Shown here: positions 8,629 through 16,518 of the stretch, piece by piece | How the letters are laid out: every line of letters begins with the position of its first letter | How positions within the stretch are numbered: the stretch's first letter is position 1 | Origin: Kordiimonadaceae bacterium | GTDB lineage: Bacteria > Pseudomonadota > Alphaproteobacteria > Sphingomonadales > Emcibacteraceae | Length of the DNA stretch: 17,719 nt | Direction: 5' to 3' | Assembly (NCBI GenBank): GCA_018699075.1 | Contig: JABIPV010000120.1 | Coordinates: 1 to 17,719 of the forward strand | Notes under the pieces: generated by a model | What the model saw: only the letters and a program-made list of their open reading frames with translations | Told to the model about the DNA's origin: nothing | The model's database searches: none | Translations under genes and position numbers: made by a program

Positions 8629-9825
8629 TTAGATTACACCCGCGTCTTTTAAAGAACTTAATTCAGCGTCATCCTTACCCAAAACGCTACTATAAACTTC
8701 CTGATTGTGAGATCCCATTTCAGTTGAACCTGCCCATTCTATTTTACCAGGCGTTTTAGACAGTTTCGGTGACACATTTTGCATATATAAATTATCATAC
8801 TCTTCGTGCTCAACTTTTAAAATAGATTCCCTCGCCTTATATTGCAGGTTATCCATCATATCTTCTGTGGTAAAAATTTTACCCGCCGGAATACCATGTT
8901 CTTCCATTAGAGTTAGCACTTCTTTGGCAGATTTTTTACTTGTCCAATCGGCTATAACATCATCTAATTCTGCTTGATTTTCACCGCGCGAATAATGATC
9001 AATATACTTTGGGTCTTTCGCCAGTTCAGGACACCCCATAGCATCACAAAGTCTGCCAAAAATACTATCCTGATTTGCGCCAATGATGAGATCACCATCT
9101 AAAGTTGGATAGGCGTTTGACGGAGCAAGTTTTGGTAAAATGGACCCCGTACGTTCCCGTATAAAATCCGCCTGAGTATATTCTGGCACAACAGATTCCA
9201 TCATTGCCAGAACGCCTTCATATATGGCGCTATCGACAACTTGTCCCTCTCCAGTTTGATCCCTGTGGCGAAGTGCCATTAAAGCACCAAGGCAGGCATA
9301 GGTCGCCGCAAGACTGTCACCAATTGAAAGGCCGATACGGCTTGGCGGCAATGACGGATCACCTGCAAGGTAACGCATGCCACCCATGGCTTCACCGATG
9401 GAACCATAACCTGCTTTTTTTGATTCTGGTCCAGTTTGGCCATAGCCTGAAACACGCACCATAATGATGGCAGGATTTATTTCTTTAAGTTCCGCGTAAC
9501 CAAGCCCCCATTTTTCCATAGTTCCTGGGCGAAAATTTTCAACCAAAATATCACTTTTACGCACCAGTTCCTTAAGGATTTCTTGGCCTTCTTTGACACG
9601 GAGGTTTAGCGTAATACATTTTTTGTTACGAGAAATAATCGGCCACCATAATGGACCTTTTTGTCCCCAGTGCCTCATGGGGTCTTCACGTTCAGGAGCT
9701 TCAACCTTAATCACTTCCGCACCATGATCCGCCATCAATTGACCACAAAACGGCCCTGCTATCAATTGGCCAAGTTCAATGACACGTAGCCCTTTTAATG
9801 CACCAAAACCACTTAAATCAGTCAA
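8629..9825 (-). CDS. Class III (CaiB/BaiF family) CoA-transferase
   Basis: A 398-residue cytoplasmic CoA-transferase that moves CoA between carboxylic acids. The N-terminus LKGLRVIELGQLIAGPFCG with GAEVIKVEAP (36-44), RNKKCITLNL and LVENFRPG are family hallmarks. The catalytic aspartate that forms the mixed anhydride is D170 in IGLSIGDSLAA. The length is normal. The start codon is TTG at 9825: it is preceded by AAAGGAGAGGGTGA, a near-ideal Shine-Dalgarno 7 bases away, while the nearby GTG is out of frame and hits a stop after two codons. Substrates cannot be read from sequence. Carnitine/crotonobetaine-, formyl/oxalate-, mesaconate- and itaconate/citramalate-type transferases all share these motifs. 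The cobalamin mutase 5 kb away makes a branched dicarboxylic acid substrate an attractive but untested idea. Confidence 0.88.
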   Translation of the reverse strand: MTDLSGFGALKGLRVIELGQLIAGPFCGQLMADHGAEVIKVEAPEREDPMRHWGQKGPLWWPIISRNKKCITLNLRVKEGQEILKELVRKSDILVENFRPGTMEKWGLGYAELKEINPAIIMVRVSGYGQTGPESKKAGYGSIGEAMGGMRYLAGDPSLPPSRIGLSIGDSLAATYACLGALMALRHRDQTGEGQVVDSAIYEGVLAMMESVVPEYTQADFIRERTGSILPKLAPSNAYPTLDGDLIIGANQDSIFGRLCDAMGCPELAKDPKYIDHYSRGENQAELDDVIADWTSKKSAKEVLTLMEEHGIPAGKIFTTEDMMDNLQYKARESILKVEHEEYDNLYMQNVSPKLSKTPGKIEWAGSTEMGSHNQEVYSSVLGKDDAELSSLKDAGVI

Positions 9826-9879
9826 TCACCCTCTCCTTTAATTAAGATCAATGCGCTCATAATAACTTTAATATATTAA

Positions 9880-9960
9880 TATGCAAAAAGATTGATGCGT
9901 GGCGCTGGAGCATTAGAACCAACTTTAGTAAAAGAACATGCACTGTCTAAAGAACGTTAA
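9880..9960 (+). other. Short open frame in a 144-base intergenic gap (possible coding relic)
   Basis: Between the CoA-transferase start and the serine hydrolase stop, the plus strand holds an open frame. It reads from an ATG at 9895 as MRGAGALEPTLVKEHALSKER and stops at 9958-9960, 21 codons long. It has no clear ribosome binding site and matches nothing I recognise. Its residue make-up resembles a real protein C-terminus more than random AT-rich DNA would, so it may be the tail of a lost gene. Chance is equally possible. Confidence 0.2.
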
Positions 9961-9969
9961 CTCCTGCAA

Positions 9970-11331
9970 TTAACTTATTATCGCAGCGGTCACTTTTTGA
10001 ATAAGTTCTGTCTGGAATGATGCCCCATTCACTTCTCGACGATTATCATTACCTTGTCTAACGACGACTAAGTCCATACTGGGGATAATATAACTATGAT
10101 TTTGATTGTGTCCTCGTGACATATAGAGGTCATTGGGCACGTTTGGTAAATCATCTATCACCCAGAATGTGTAACCATAATTATTTGGCGTTGAGCCATC
10201 ATCGCGCTGAAAACGTTTTGTCGCAAGTTTCAACCACGCTTCAGGCACCAATTGTTCATCCATCCAGCGGCCATTGTTTAACCAAAGGTAAGCGAGCCTT
10301 GCAAAGTCTCTCGCTGTGCAGCGGAAGGTGCTACCGGCTATGGAATTAATGCCATAAGGACTATCGCTTCCATCAGCACCATATGCATCACATCCCGTAT
10401 CACCACCAACACCCCAACCTGGCGTCTCGGCAAAGTTTAATTCAAAACTATTGGAATAAGGCATATCCCGGTAGCGGTTATCACGCAGTCCAATAGGCAT
10501 TCCAATGGGACCTAGAACTTTATCATAGGTATAGGGTCCTAAATCCTGACCAGAAACATTACGAATAGCGAGTGCCATTTGTTCCATACCGAAATTGCTG
10601 TACATGAAATCATTGCCCGGCTCAAACAGAAGCGTTTCATGTGATGCCACACCCTCGAAATTCCACCAGCCAAAACAATATTCATGCATTTGGTAAGCGC
10701 CATGATATCCGGAATGGTGTTGTCTCGTTCCTGTACCTAACCACGGCTCTGGTCCTGCATGACCGGACGTCATGGATAAGACATGTTTTACTTTGATACG
10801 CTTTTTGGCTTCATCCGTGATCGGCTGATCCCAGATTTGCGGGATAAGTGAGCTTTCCTTATCATTACCAACCAGTAAAGTTTCCAAATTCACTTGTTTT
10901 TTATATTGATCTAAAAAGACCCCTACTCCCGTACCAAATACCGATTTGGTAGAGGATTTCATATCATTGCATGTTTTTGCCGTCCAATTATCCGGCCCCC
11001 CTTCTTTTCCCGTCACATAACTCTCACCAATCAGCTTACCTTTATGAATGATCAGTAAAGCTGCACCACGACTGGTGCTCACCGGTGAGTTATCATGAAA
11101 ATGAATGGCCTCTGTTAGTTTATCAGTATCAATACCTGATAATCCGTTCGCGTCGTATTTACGCCAGCCACCCTGAGCTTCTGGCGGCGGGAAATAAACC
11201 CCATTTTTATCCGTATTAGTATTACTCTGCCCAAATGCAGATAGCGGTAATGAAGACAAACCTAAAGCCAACGCACCCCGGCTTGAGGCGACCAGAAATT
11301 GCCTTTTGGAAAAATCATAATTTTTATTCAT
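9970..11331 (-). CDS. Exported serine hydrolase, beta-lactamase (class C/esterase) family
   Basis: A 453-residue protein of the beta-lactamase/penicillin-binding/esterase fold (PF00144 type). The N-terminus (SKRQFLVASSRGALALG) is a signal peptide with a Tat-like but imperfect twin-arginine motif (K-R in place of R-R), cleaved probably near residue 35. The nucleophile motif S-x-x-K is S126-S-T-K129. The second motif, Y-x-N, is Y244-S-N246. The C-terminal third has SRGHNQNHSYIIPSMDLVVV, in the place where class C beta-lactamases have KTG and esterase-like members have H-x-G-type variants. It is therefore more likely an esterase, amidase or peptidase than an antibiotic-hydrolysing enzyme. It is on the same strand as the cyclotransferase-fold gene upstream, but 121 bases and a terminator-like hairpin lie between them. 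Substrate unknown. Confidence 0.85.
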   Translation of the reverse strand: MNKNYDFSKRQFLVASSRGALALGLSSLPLSAFGQSNTNTDKNGVYFPPPEAQGGWRKYDANGLSGIDTDKLTEAIHFHDNSPVSTSRGAALLIIHKGKLIGESYVTGKEGGPDNWTAKTCNDMKSSTKSVFGTGVGVFLDQYKKQVNLETLLVGNDKESSLIPQIWDQPITDEAKKRIKVKHVLSMTSGHAGPEPWLGTGTRQHHSGYHGAYQMHEYCFGWWNFEGVASHETLLFEPGNDFMYSNFGMEQMALAIRNVSGQDLGPYTYDKVLGPIGMPIGLRDNRYRDMPYSNSFELNFAETPGWGVGGDTGCDAYGADGSDSPYGINSIAGSTFRCTARDFARLAYLWLNNGRWMDEQLVPEAWLKLATKRFQRDDGSTPNNYGYTFWVIDDLPNVPNDLYMSRGHNQNHSYIIPSMDLVVVRQGNDNRREVNGASFQTELIQKVTAAIIS

Positions 11332-11406
11332 GATGAAAAGACCCTAGCATATATTTTGAAATCAATTTCTTAATGTACTAACAAACTACATTATCAAAAT
11401 TGATAC

Positions 11407-11439
11407 AAAAAAAACATCTCTTTAACTGAGGTGCTTTTT
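11407..11439 (-). terminator. Rho-independent terminator downstream of the cyclotransferase-fold gene
   Basis: CATCTC (11415-11420) and GAGGTG (11428-11433) form a 6-base stem with one C-A mismatch and a 7-base loop. On the minus strand it is followed by eight T residues (A run 11407-11414), and on the plus strand by five (11435-11439). It sits about 14 bases past the stop of the 11453-12025 gene, the right place to end that transcript. Confidence 0.5.
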
Positions 11440-11452
11440 AAAAGTTATATAC

Positions 11453-12025
11453 TTATTCCTTAGCTTTTAAAACTTCGTCTCTTAATGCTTCCAGATGGTC
11501 AATCCAAGGTTGGTTAATTCCTTGGGCTTTAGCGCCTTTAATCATATAACCTAAATATTTTAAAGAAGGCGTATATGGTCCTTTTGGCGTTGCCACATAA
11601 TATAGGTCAGCATTATACCATTTGCCTTCGGGTGAGATAACTTTAAAAGTTTCACGGTTATAAATGCCCAGCGGAACGTCTTCTAAAATATCAAGTGCTT
11701 CCATTTCTTTTTTATCAATTGTGTAAACCACACCTTCAATAAGGCCGCCCGGTGTTGGAACAATACTGCTTATTCCGCCTTCAAGATCGGTTGAATATTT
11801 TCTAAATTGAATTTCATAGTTCGGAAGGTGCGCTGTGGTAACGCGCGTAGCACTCGGTGTCCATTGTTTGAAATAAGTTTCATCAAGGTTTGACCCGTAG
11901 CCAAAATAATAAATTACACTATCATCAGTCGGGTTTTCCCCACCAGTATCAAAGTCAGCCGCGAATAGTTGAGCATTTAGCATAAGGAATAATGCAGAAA
12001 ACATAATTGAGAATTTTTTTAACAC
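11453..12025 (-). CDS. Secreted gamma-glutamylcyclotransferase-fold protein
   Basis: A 190-residue protein with an N-terminal Sec signal peptide (MLKKFSIMFSALFLMLNAQLFA, cleavage near 22) and a gamma-glutamylcyclotransferase (GGCT/AIG2) domain. The substrate-binding signature is YFGYGSNLD (40-48). The catalytic-glutamate position is kept as E115 in LDILEDVPLGIY, in the place of human Glu98. GGCT enzymes release 5-oxoproline and an amino acid or amine from gamma-glutamyl compounds. Most bacterial members are cytoplasmic, so the signal peptide here is unusual and predicts a periplasmic location. The start is GTG at 12025, with AAGGA about 8 bases upstream. It is divergent from the PutP-like symporter. 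A link to the gamma-glutamylation operon 4 kb away is tempting, but the compartment is wrong unless product is exported. Confidence 0.82.
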   Translation of the reverse strand: MLKKFSIMFSALFLMLNAQLFAADFDTGGENPTDDSVIYYFGYGSNLDETYFKQWTPSATRVTTAHLPNYEIQFRKYSTDLEGGISSIVPTPGGLIEGVVYTIDKKEMEALDILEDVPLGIYNRETFKVISPEGKWYNADLYYVATPKGPYTPSLKYLGYMIKGAKAQGINQPWIDHLEALRDEVLKAKE

Positions 12026-12186
12026 GTTAATAGTCCTTTTAAGAGCGAGTTGAGATTTATAGAATTTTATAATGCAGGCTTATGATATTTTTACAATTAA
12101 ATTAATATAAAGCCTTACGTCAATAAAACGAATAAATGATGTCTTATTGTTCAGCATTACTTATCTGAGAATTTATATATTTTCAT

Positions 12187-12215
12187 TTGATTGATAAGAT
12201 TAATTTACGCACTAT
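12187..12215 (+). promoter_or_regulatory. Possible sigma-70 promoter for the symporter
   Basis: TTGATT (12187-12192) and CACTAT (12210-12215) are separated by 17 bases, about 45 bases before the symporter ATG. The match to consensus is partial, so this is only a candidate. The rest of the 234-base divergent region (12026-12259) is AT-rich with no other clear element. Confidence 0.25.
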
Positions 12216-12259
12216 GGACAAGTTAACAATAATACCGTGAAAAATAAGGACATTTAAAA

Positions 12260-13669
12260 ATGGATAAAGCAACAATAGTGTTGGTTACATTGGTTTTATA
12301 TCAATCATTATTGATTGCGGTTGGGTATTGGGCATCAAAACGTGTCACAACAGAAGAAGATTACTTTCTTGGTGGTCGTCAATTAGGACCCGTTGTCGCG
12401 GCCTTAAGTTATTCCGCAAGTTCATCTTCGGCTTGGTCTCTGCTCGGGATGAGCGGTGCTGCATATATGCTTGGTATGTCCGCAATTTGGATTGCATCAG
12501 GATCCATATTAGGGGCGATTATCGCCTGGGTCTATGTGGCACCACGGCTTGTGAAATTTAGCCATGAAAATAATACCGTCACCATTGGCGACTTTCTTGG
12601 CCATAATTTAGAAGAAAAATGGCAACGAAAAATTATCATGGCTTCAGCGGTGATTATTTTAATATCGTTTGCATTTTATGTGGCTGCACAGTTCCAAGGG
12701 GCGGGAAATACTTTTTCGTCGACCTTTGATATTCCCATGTCCAGCGCCATCATTTTAGGTGCTGTAATTATTATGATTTATACCTTTTTGGGCGGCTTTT
12801 GGGCGGTCAGCGTCACGGACGCAATTCAAGGTGTGCTGATGGTTATGGCATCTATAGCGCTTCCAGTATTCGCACTTATTGAAATTGGTGGCTTTGATAA
12901 ATTAATGCAAGGATTAGAGGCTTTAAATAAACCAGAACTGCTTGATTTAACTGGAACAAATATTGGGTTAGCCGCAGCAGGGTTTATGTTTGGATCGCTC
13001 GCTATTGGATTTGGGCCAATTGGACAACCACATTTGCTGGTTCGTTTTATGGCGCTTCGTGATGAAAAGGCCATGCGCCAAGCCCGTCTGTTAACATTGT
13101 TTTGGTTTATCACCGTTTTCATCGGCATGTTCATTGTCGGCTTAACGGCAAATGTTCTTATACCAAATCCTGAGTTTGGCGCAGAAGCCATTTTGTTTCA
13201 ATTAACCGGCATCGTGTTTTCACCGGTGATTGGCGCGATCATATTAGCAGCGGTTTTGTCCGCGATCATGTCTACGGCAGATAGTCAATTGTTGGTCGGT
13301 GCATCAAGCATTTCATATGATCTAAAATTAGGCCAACGTTATAAAGGCAAGGAAGTTCTAGTATCAAGATTGGCTGTCGCGTTTTTAGTGGTCATGTCGG
13401 TACTGATTTCATTATATTTACCGGCAACAATATTTGACCGGGCATTATTCGCGTGGAACGCCCTTGGGGCCGCATTTGGCCCAACGGTTGTTATGAAATT
13501 GACGGGTTTACGTTTTTCAGGAAAAACCATATATACGGCCGTTCTAGCCGGCTTTATATCAGCGGTTGCCATATCATTATTCCCGGATACACCGGGCGAT
13601 GTGATTGAGCGCAGTATTCCGTTTATTCTTGGGTTTGGAATATTATTTATTGGTCGTGAAAAGGCTTAA
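12260..13669 (+). CDS. Sodium/solute symporter (SSS family), PutP-like
   Basis: A 469-residue inner-membrane sodium-coupled carrier with about 12-13 transmembrane segments. Family marks: EEDYFLGGRQLGP near the N-terminus, ALSYSASSSSAWSLLG (sodium-site region of TM2), IGFGPIGQPHLLVRFMAL (the GQPH-RFMA block of proline permeases), and AIMSTADSQLLVGASS in TM9 (sodium and substrate site). The GQPH and ADSQLLV blocks place it nearest the PutP proline transporters, though it is a little short at the C-terminus and substrate may differ. The ATG at 12260 has AAGGAC about 9 bases upstream. It is convergent with the LysR gene with a single base between stops. The neighbouring proline-metabolism-like dehydrogenase is consistent with an imino or amino acid substrate. 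Confidence 0.88.
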   Translation: MDKATIVLVTLVLYQSLLIAVGYWASKRVTTEEDYFLGGRQLGPVVAALSYSASSSSAWSLLGMSGAAYMLGMSAIWIASGSILGAIIAWVYVAPRLVKFSHENNTVTIGDFLGHNLEEKWQRKIIMASAVIILISFAFYVAAQFQGAGNTFSSTFDIPMSSAIILGAVIIMIYTFLGGFWAVSVTDAIQGVLMVMASIALPVFALIEIGGFDKLMQGLEALNKPELLDLTGTNIGLAAAGFMFGSLAIGFGPIGQPHLLVRFMALRDEKAMRQARLLTLFWFITVFIGMFIVGLTANVLIPNPEFGAEAILFQLTGIVFSPVIGAIILAAVLSAIMSTADSQLLVGASSISYDLKLGQRYKGKEVLVSRLAVAFLVVMSVLISLYLPATIFDRALFAWNALGAAFGPTVVMKLTGLRFSGKTIYTAVLAGFISAVAISLFPDTPGDVIERSIPFILGFGILFIGREKA

Positions 13670-13670
13670 A

Positions 13671-14594
13671 TCAATCATCATTCATTAATGAAAACAAGTC
13701 TGCGCCGGCTGTCGCGGGAATATCGCTTCTGAAATCATCCATGATGCGCTGCGCCAAACATGAGGTTGCGATTGATTGGGTATCCGGCGTTGCCCGCATA
13801 ACAATATAAGTATGACCTAAATTTGGAAAGCCATCTTCTTCTGATAATATTTGAAGTCCGGGAACGACCACCGATTTTGCCATCGTCGCGACAGCAAAGC
13901 CGGATAGTGCGGCAATGGTAAGAACGGCCCAGCTTTTGCTTTCTAAAACGACTTTATATTCAAGTGGTTCATCATCATTGCTTTTATATTTTTGCAAAGT
14001 GGATAAGGTATTTTTATCAATTGGTGAATCGTCCATAAAAAGCGCAAGACTTAAAGGACGTTTCGTATGAATGATATCATCTTTTGCAGTCGCCCAAACG
14101 ATGGGGTCTTTTTTAAGAATTATATCATCTTCTTCCGGTGTTCTTACTGCCAAAATGGCAATATCCAATTCACCTTTATTCAGCCGTGATGAGAGAATAT
14201 TAGAGCCACCAGATTTTATGTCCAAAACCACATCAGGATGAGTAGCAGAAAAGCGTTTTAAAATATTCGGTAAAAACAGCATGGCATAATCATCAGGAAT
14301 GCCGATGCATACTTTACCATCAATTTTCTGACCTTGAATTTTATCAACAATATCATCATGCATTGATAATAATTGTCGCGCATAAGAAACCATATTAAGA
14401 CCGGCTTCTGTTAAAATAAGTTCGCGGCCTTTTTTCATAAATAGCTGCTTACCAACCACGTCTTCAAAGCGTTTCATCTGCATACTGACGGCGGGTTGTG
14501 ACCGAAATACGAGCTCGGATGCGCGTTTAAAGCTTCCCGTATCGGCAAAGGCGATGAAGGTACGCAGCAATTCTATTTCAAAATTTATTTTCAT
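13671..14594 (-). CDS. LysR-type transcriptional regulator
   Basis: A 307-residue LysR regulator. The N-terminal winged helix-turn-helix is at about residues 6-65 (ELLRTFIAFADTGSFKRASE, then SQPAVSMQMKRFEDVVG and LTEAG), and the effector-binding domain starts near residue 90 (DGKVCIGIPDDYA). The family binds a small co-inducer and usually controls the divergent neighbouring operon. Here that is the cobalamin mutase/dehydrogenase pair, whose first gene starts 157 bases away in the opposite direction. The inducer is therefore probably the substrate or an intermediate of that pathway. Its stop lies one base from that of the convergent symporter gene. The Shine-Dalgarno is poor, so low expression is expected. 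Family sure; target inferred. Confidence 0.92.
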   Translation of the reverse strand: MKINFEIELLRTFIAFADTGSFKRASELVFRSQPAVSMQMKRFEDVVGKQLFMKKGRELILTEAGLNMVSYARQLLSMHDDIVDKIQGQKIDGKVCIGIPDDYAMLFLPNILKRFSATHPDVVLDIKSGGSNILSSRLNKGELDIAILAVRTPEEDDIILKKDPIVWATAKDDIIHTKRPLSLALFMDDSPIDKNTLSTLQKYKSNDDEPLEYKVVLESKSWAVLTIAALSGFAVATMAKSVVVPGLQILSEEDGFPNLGHTYIVMRATPDTQSIATSCLAQRIMDDFRSDIPATAGADLFSLMNDD

Positions 14595-14751
14595 AATTTT
14601 AAGTTATAACAAAATTAGATATGAATTGAAGGTAATTATTATTTTCGTTTTTCTTATCTAAGGCTTAAAATTAATTCAATTGATTATCTGCATAAGCCGT
14701 TCAATAATAAATCACGAATAATTCACTTCAAATAAATGAAAGAATATATAC
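14595..14751. promoter_or_regulatory. Divergent control region between LysR gene and mutase operon
   Basis: This 157-base AT-rich gap must hold both promoters. TCAATTGA (14676-14683) is a perfect 8-base palindrome near its middle, and TTATC and GATTATC repeats flank it. A LysR T-N11-A type site is expected here, but I cannot pick one out with confidence. The B12-dependent gene has no recognisable cobalamin riboswitch in this short leader. Confidence 0.35.
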
Positions 14752-16518
14752 GTGTTAAGCCGCAAAGACATTTTCCCGGAAGATATTTTACCTGATGCTA
14801 ATGAATTACTGTCGATAGGTAAAAGCATGGCGCGCCAAGTGACGGTCGGTGATTGTCCATTTTTATCTCATTATAATGTCAACAGTGAAAAAGAATACAA
14901 AGAACAGCAAATCAATCAAGGTCGTATCATGTTACATGGCCAAATTGGTTTTCGTAGCCCGATAAAAAGCCAAGATGCTTATAGAAAAATATATCAATAT
15001 ATTGATGACGCGGGATACCGCATTGATCGATATGGAATATGCCTTGATTGGAGCATGGGATACCCAAAAAATTCGCGTAAAGGTATGCCGAAGGGCACAG
15101 GTTTAATCTTAGAAAATGAGGATGATTTTGCCGCGCTAACCCGATCAGCACCCGTAGCGCCACATTTTGGTGATTTTGTTATGGGAACGCCCGCCGCCTT
15201 TGAAAACACAATTGCCGCCTTAAAAGCGGGTTCAACCGCCATTGGCAACATTGGTCAATATTTTAATTTCCGCATGCCGCATTGGAATGATGATGTGACA
15301 ACAACAGCGGAAACTATAAAAGCATTGGCCCTTTGTGCAGCTCAGCCCGTAGATATTTTAATTCATTCAAACTTGGATGATGGCTTTTCCGCTTTATTTT
15401 GCGATTTAACCTGTAGCATTGGGGCGGTTTTATTAGAACAATATATCGTTGATGATTTAATTGGCGGCAGAATTTCGCACTGTTATGGCCATACTTTTTC
15501 GGATCCTTTAACACGGCTCGCGTTTCAACGGGCATTACACAAAATTTCAAATACACCCGGGTCAATGGTTTACGGTAACACTACCATTTACGGGCCAAAT
15601 GAAACTGAAAATTATGCCAATTTAGCAAGCTATATGCTACCAGATATTATCGGGCAAATGACAAGACCAACCGGGCACGGCTTAAATCCAGTTCCCGTTA
15701 CCGAAGCACTCCGCATTCCAGATACCCAGGAAATAATCGACGCGCATTTATTCACCAACCGCTTAATAGAGCGTTCTCATGGATATATTGAGATGATCGA
15801 TTTTGATAAAGCGGATGACATTAGCAACACTTTAATCGACGCCGGGACAAAGTTTAAAGAGACCGTTTTAAAAGGTCTATTAGAAGTAGGTATTGATATA
15901 AAAAATCCTTTTGAACTGCTTCTTTCCATGCGAAGGATTGGTGCTAAAAAGCTTGAAGAATTATATGGCCCCGGTGCAATTGATAAAACCCAAATTAGAA
16001 ATAGAAAACCGATCATTAAAGCAACGACCGTTGCTGAACTTGAAAATAAAGCAAATGATGTCGCCGCCTTTTTAACAAGTGAAGAAAAAGAAGTAATTAA
16101 AGACAGAGGCTTTAAGGCCTGCGTAGCCTGTACCGACGTTCACGAATATGGAAAGGTGTTAATCGAAGCCGTCCTTAGTAAAATTGATGTGAATATCATT
16201 GATGCTGGCGTCAGCACCGATCCAGATGTGGTCGCGACAAAAGCATTAGAAAGTGACGCATCCTTTATTGCCATAAGCACTTATAATGGAGTTGCGCTTG
16301 ATTATATCGAGAAATTAAGAGCAGAACTTACAGGTCTAAATTTAAAACTGCCCATATTCATTGGCGGTAAATTAAATCAAGTCAAAGATGACGATCATTC
16401 AAGCTTACCTATTGATGTTAGTAAGGAATTGCGGCAACTTGGTGTAATCGTATGCTTAACTGTAGAAGATTTACTGACCGAGCTCGTTAGAATGGTGCAA
16501 GGGGCACGTTATGATTAA
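14752..16518 (+). CDS. Cobalamin-dependent carbon-skeleton mutase, glutamate mutase-like, with fused B12 domain
   Basis: A 588-residue protein in two parts. Residues 1 to about 435 look like a barrel catalytic domain reminiscent of glutamate (methylaspartate) mutase E: conserved-looking loops include QINQGRIMLHGQIGFRSP (54-71), HFGDFVMGTPAAFENT, IHSNLDDGFSALFCDL (204-219), HCYGHTF and HGLNPVPVTEALRIP. Residues about 453-585 are a B12-binding domain: D462-V-H464-E-Y-G467 is the D-x-H-x-x-G motif whose histidine ligates cobalt, followed by the serine segment (IST, S509) and G538-G539. The fused single chain, with the B12 domain at the C-terminus, resembles 2-methyleneglutarate mutase (about 614 residues) in plan more than the two-chain glutamate mutase. 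The start is GTG at 14752; the ATG at 14736 is out of frame. It overlaps the next gene by 8 bases. B12 dependence is clear; substrate and reaction are unknown. Confidence 0.8.
   Translation: MLSRKDIFPEDILPDANELLSIGKSMARQVTVGDCPFLSHYNVNSEKEYKEQQINQGRIMLHGQIGFRSPIKSQDAYRKIYQYIDDAGYRIDRYGICLDWSMGYPKNSRKGMPKGTGLILENEDDFAALTRSAPVAPHFGDFVMGTPAAFENTIAALKAGSTAIGNIGQYFNFRMPHWNDDVTTTAETIKALALCAAQPVDILIHSNLDDGFSALFCDLTCSIGAVLLEQYIVDDLIGGRISHCYGHTFSDPLTRLAFQRALHKISNTPGSMVYGNTTIYGPNETENYANLASYMLPDIIGQMTRPTGHGLNPVPVTEALRIPDTQEIIDAHLFTNRLIERSHGYIEMIDFDKADDISNTLIDAGTKFKETVLKGLLEVGIDIKNPFELLLSMRRIGAKKLEELYGPGAIDKTQIRNRKPIIKATTVAELENKANDVAAFLTSEEKEVIKDRGFKACVACTDVHEYGKVLIEAVLSKIDVNIIDAGVSTDPDVVATKALESDASFIAISTYNGVALDYIEKLRAELTGLNLKLPIFIGGKLNQVKDDDHSSLPIDVSKELRQLGVIVCLTVEDLLTELVRMVQGARYD

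Noticed and set aside
12076..12115. AGGCTT (12076-12081) and AAGCCT (12110-12115) as a hairpin or operator
   Set aside because: A 6-base repeat with a 28-base spacer in AT-rich DNA is not distinguishable from chance and has no T run beside it.
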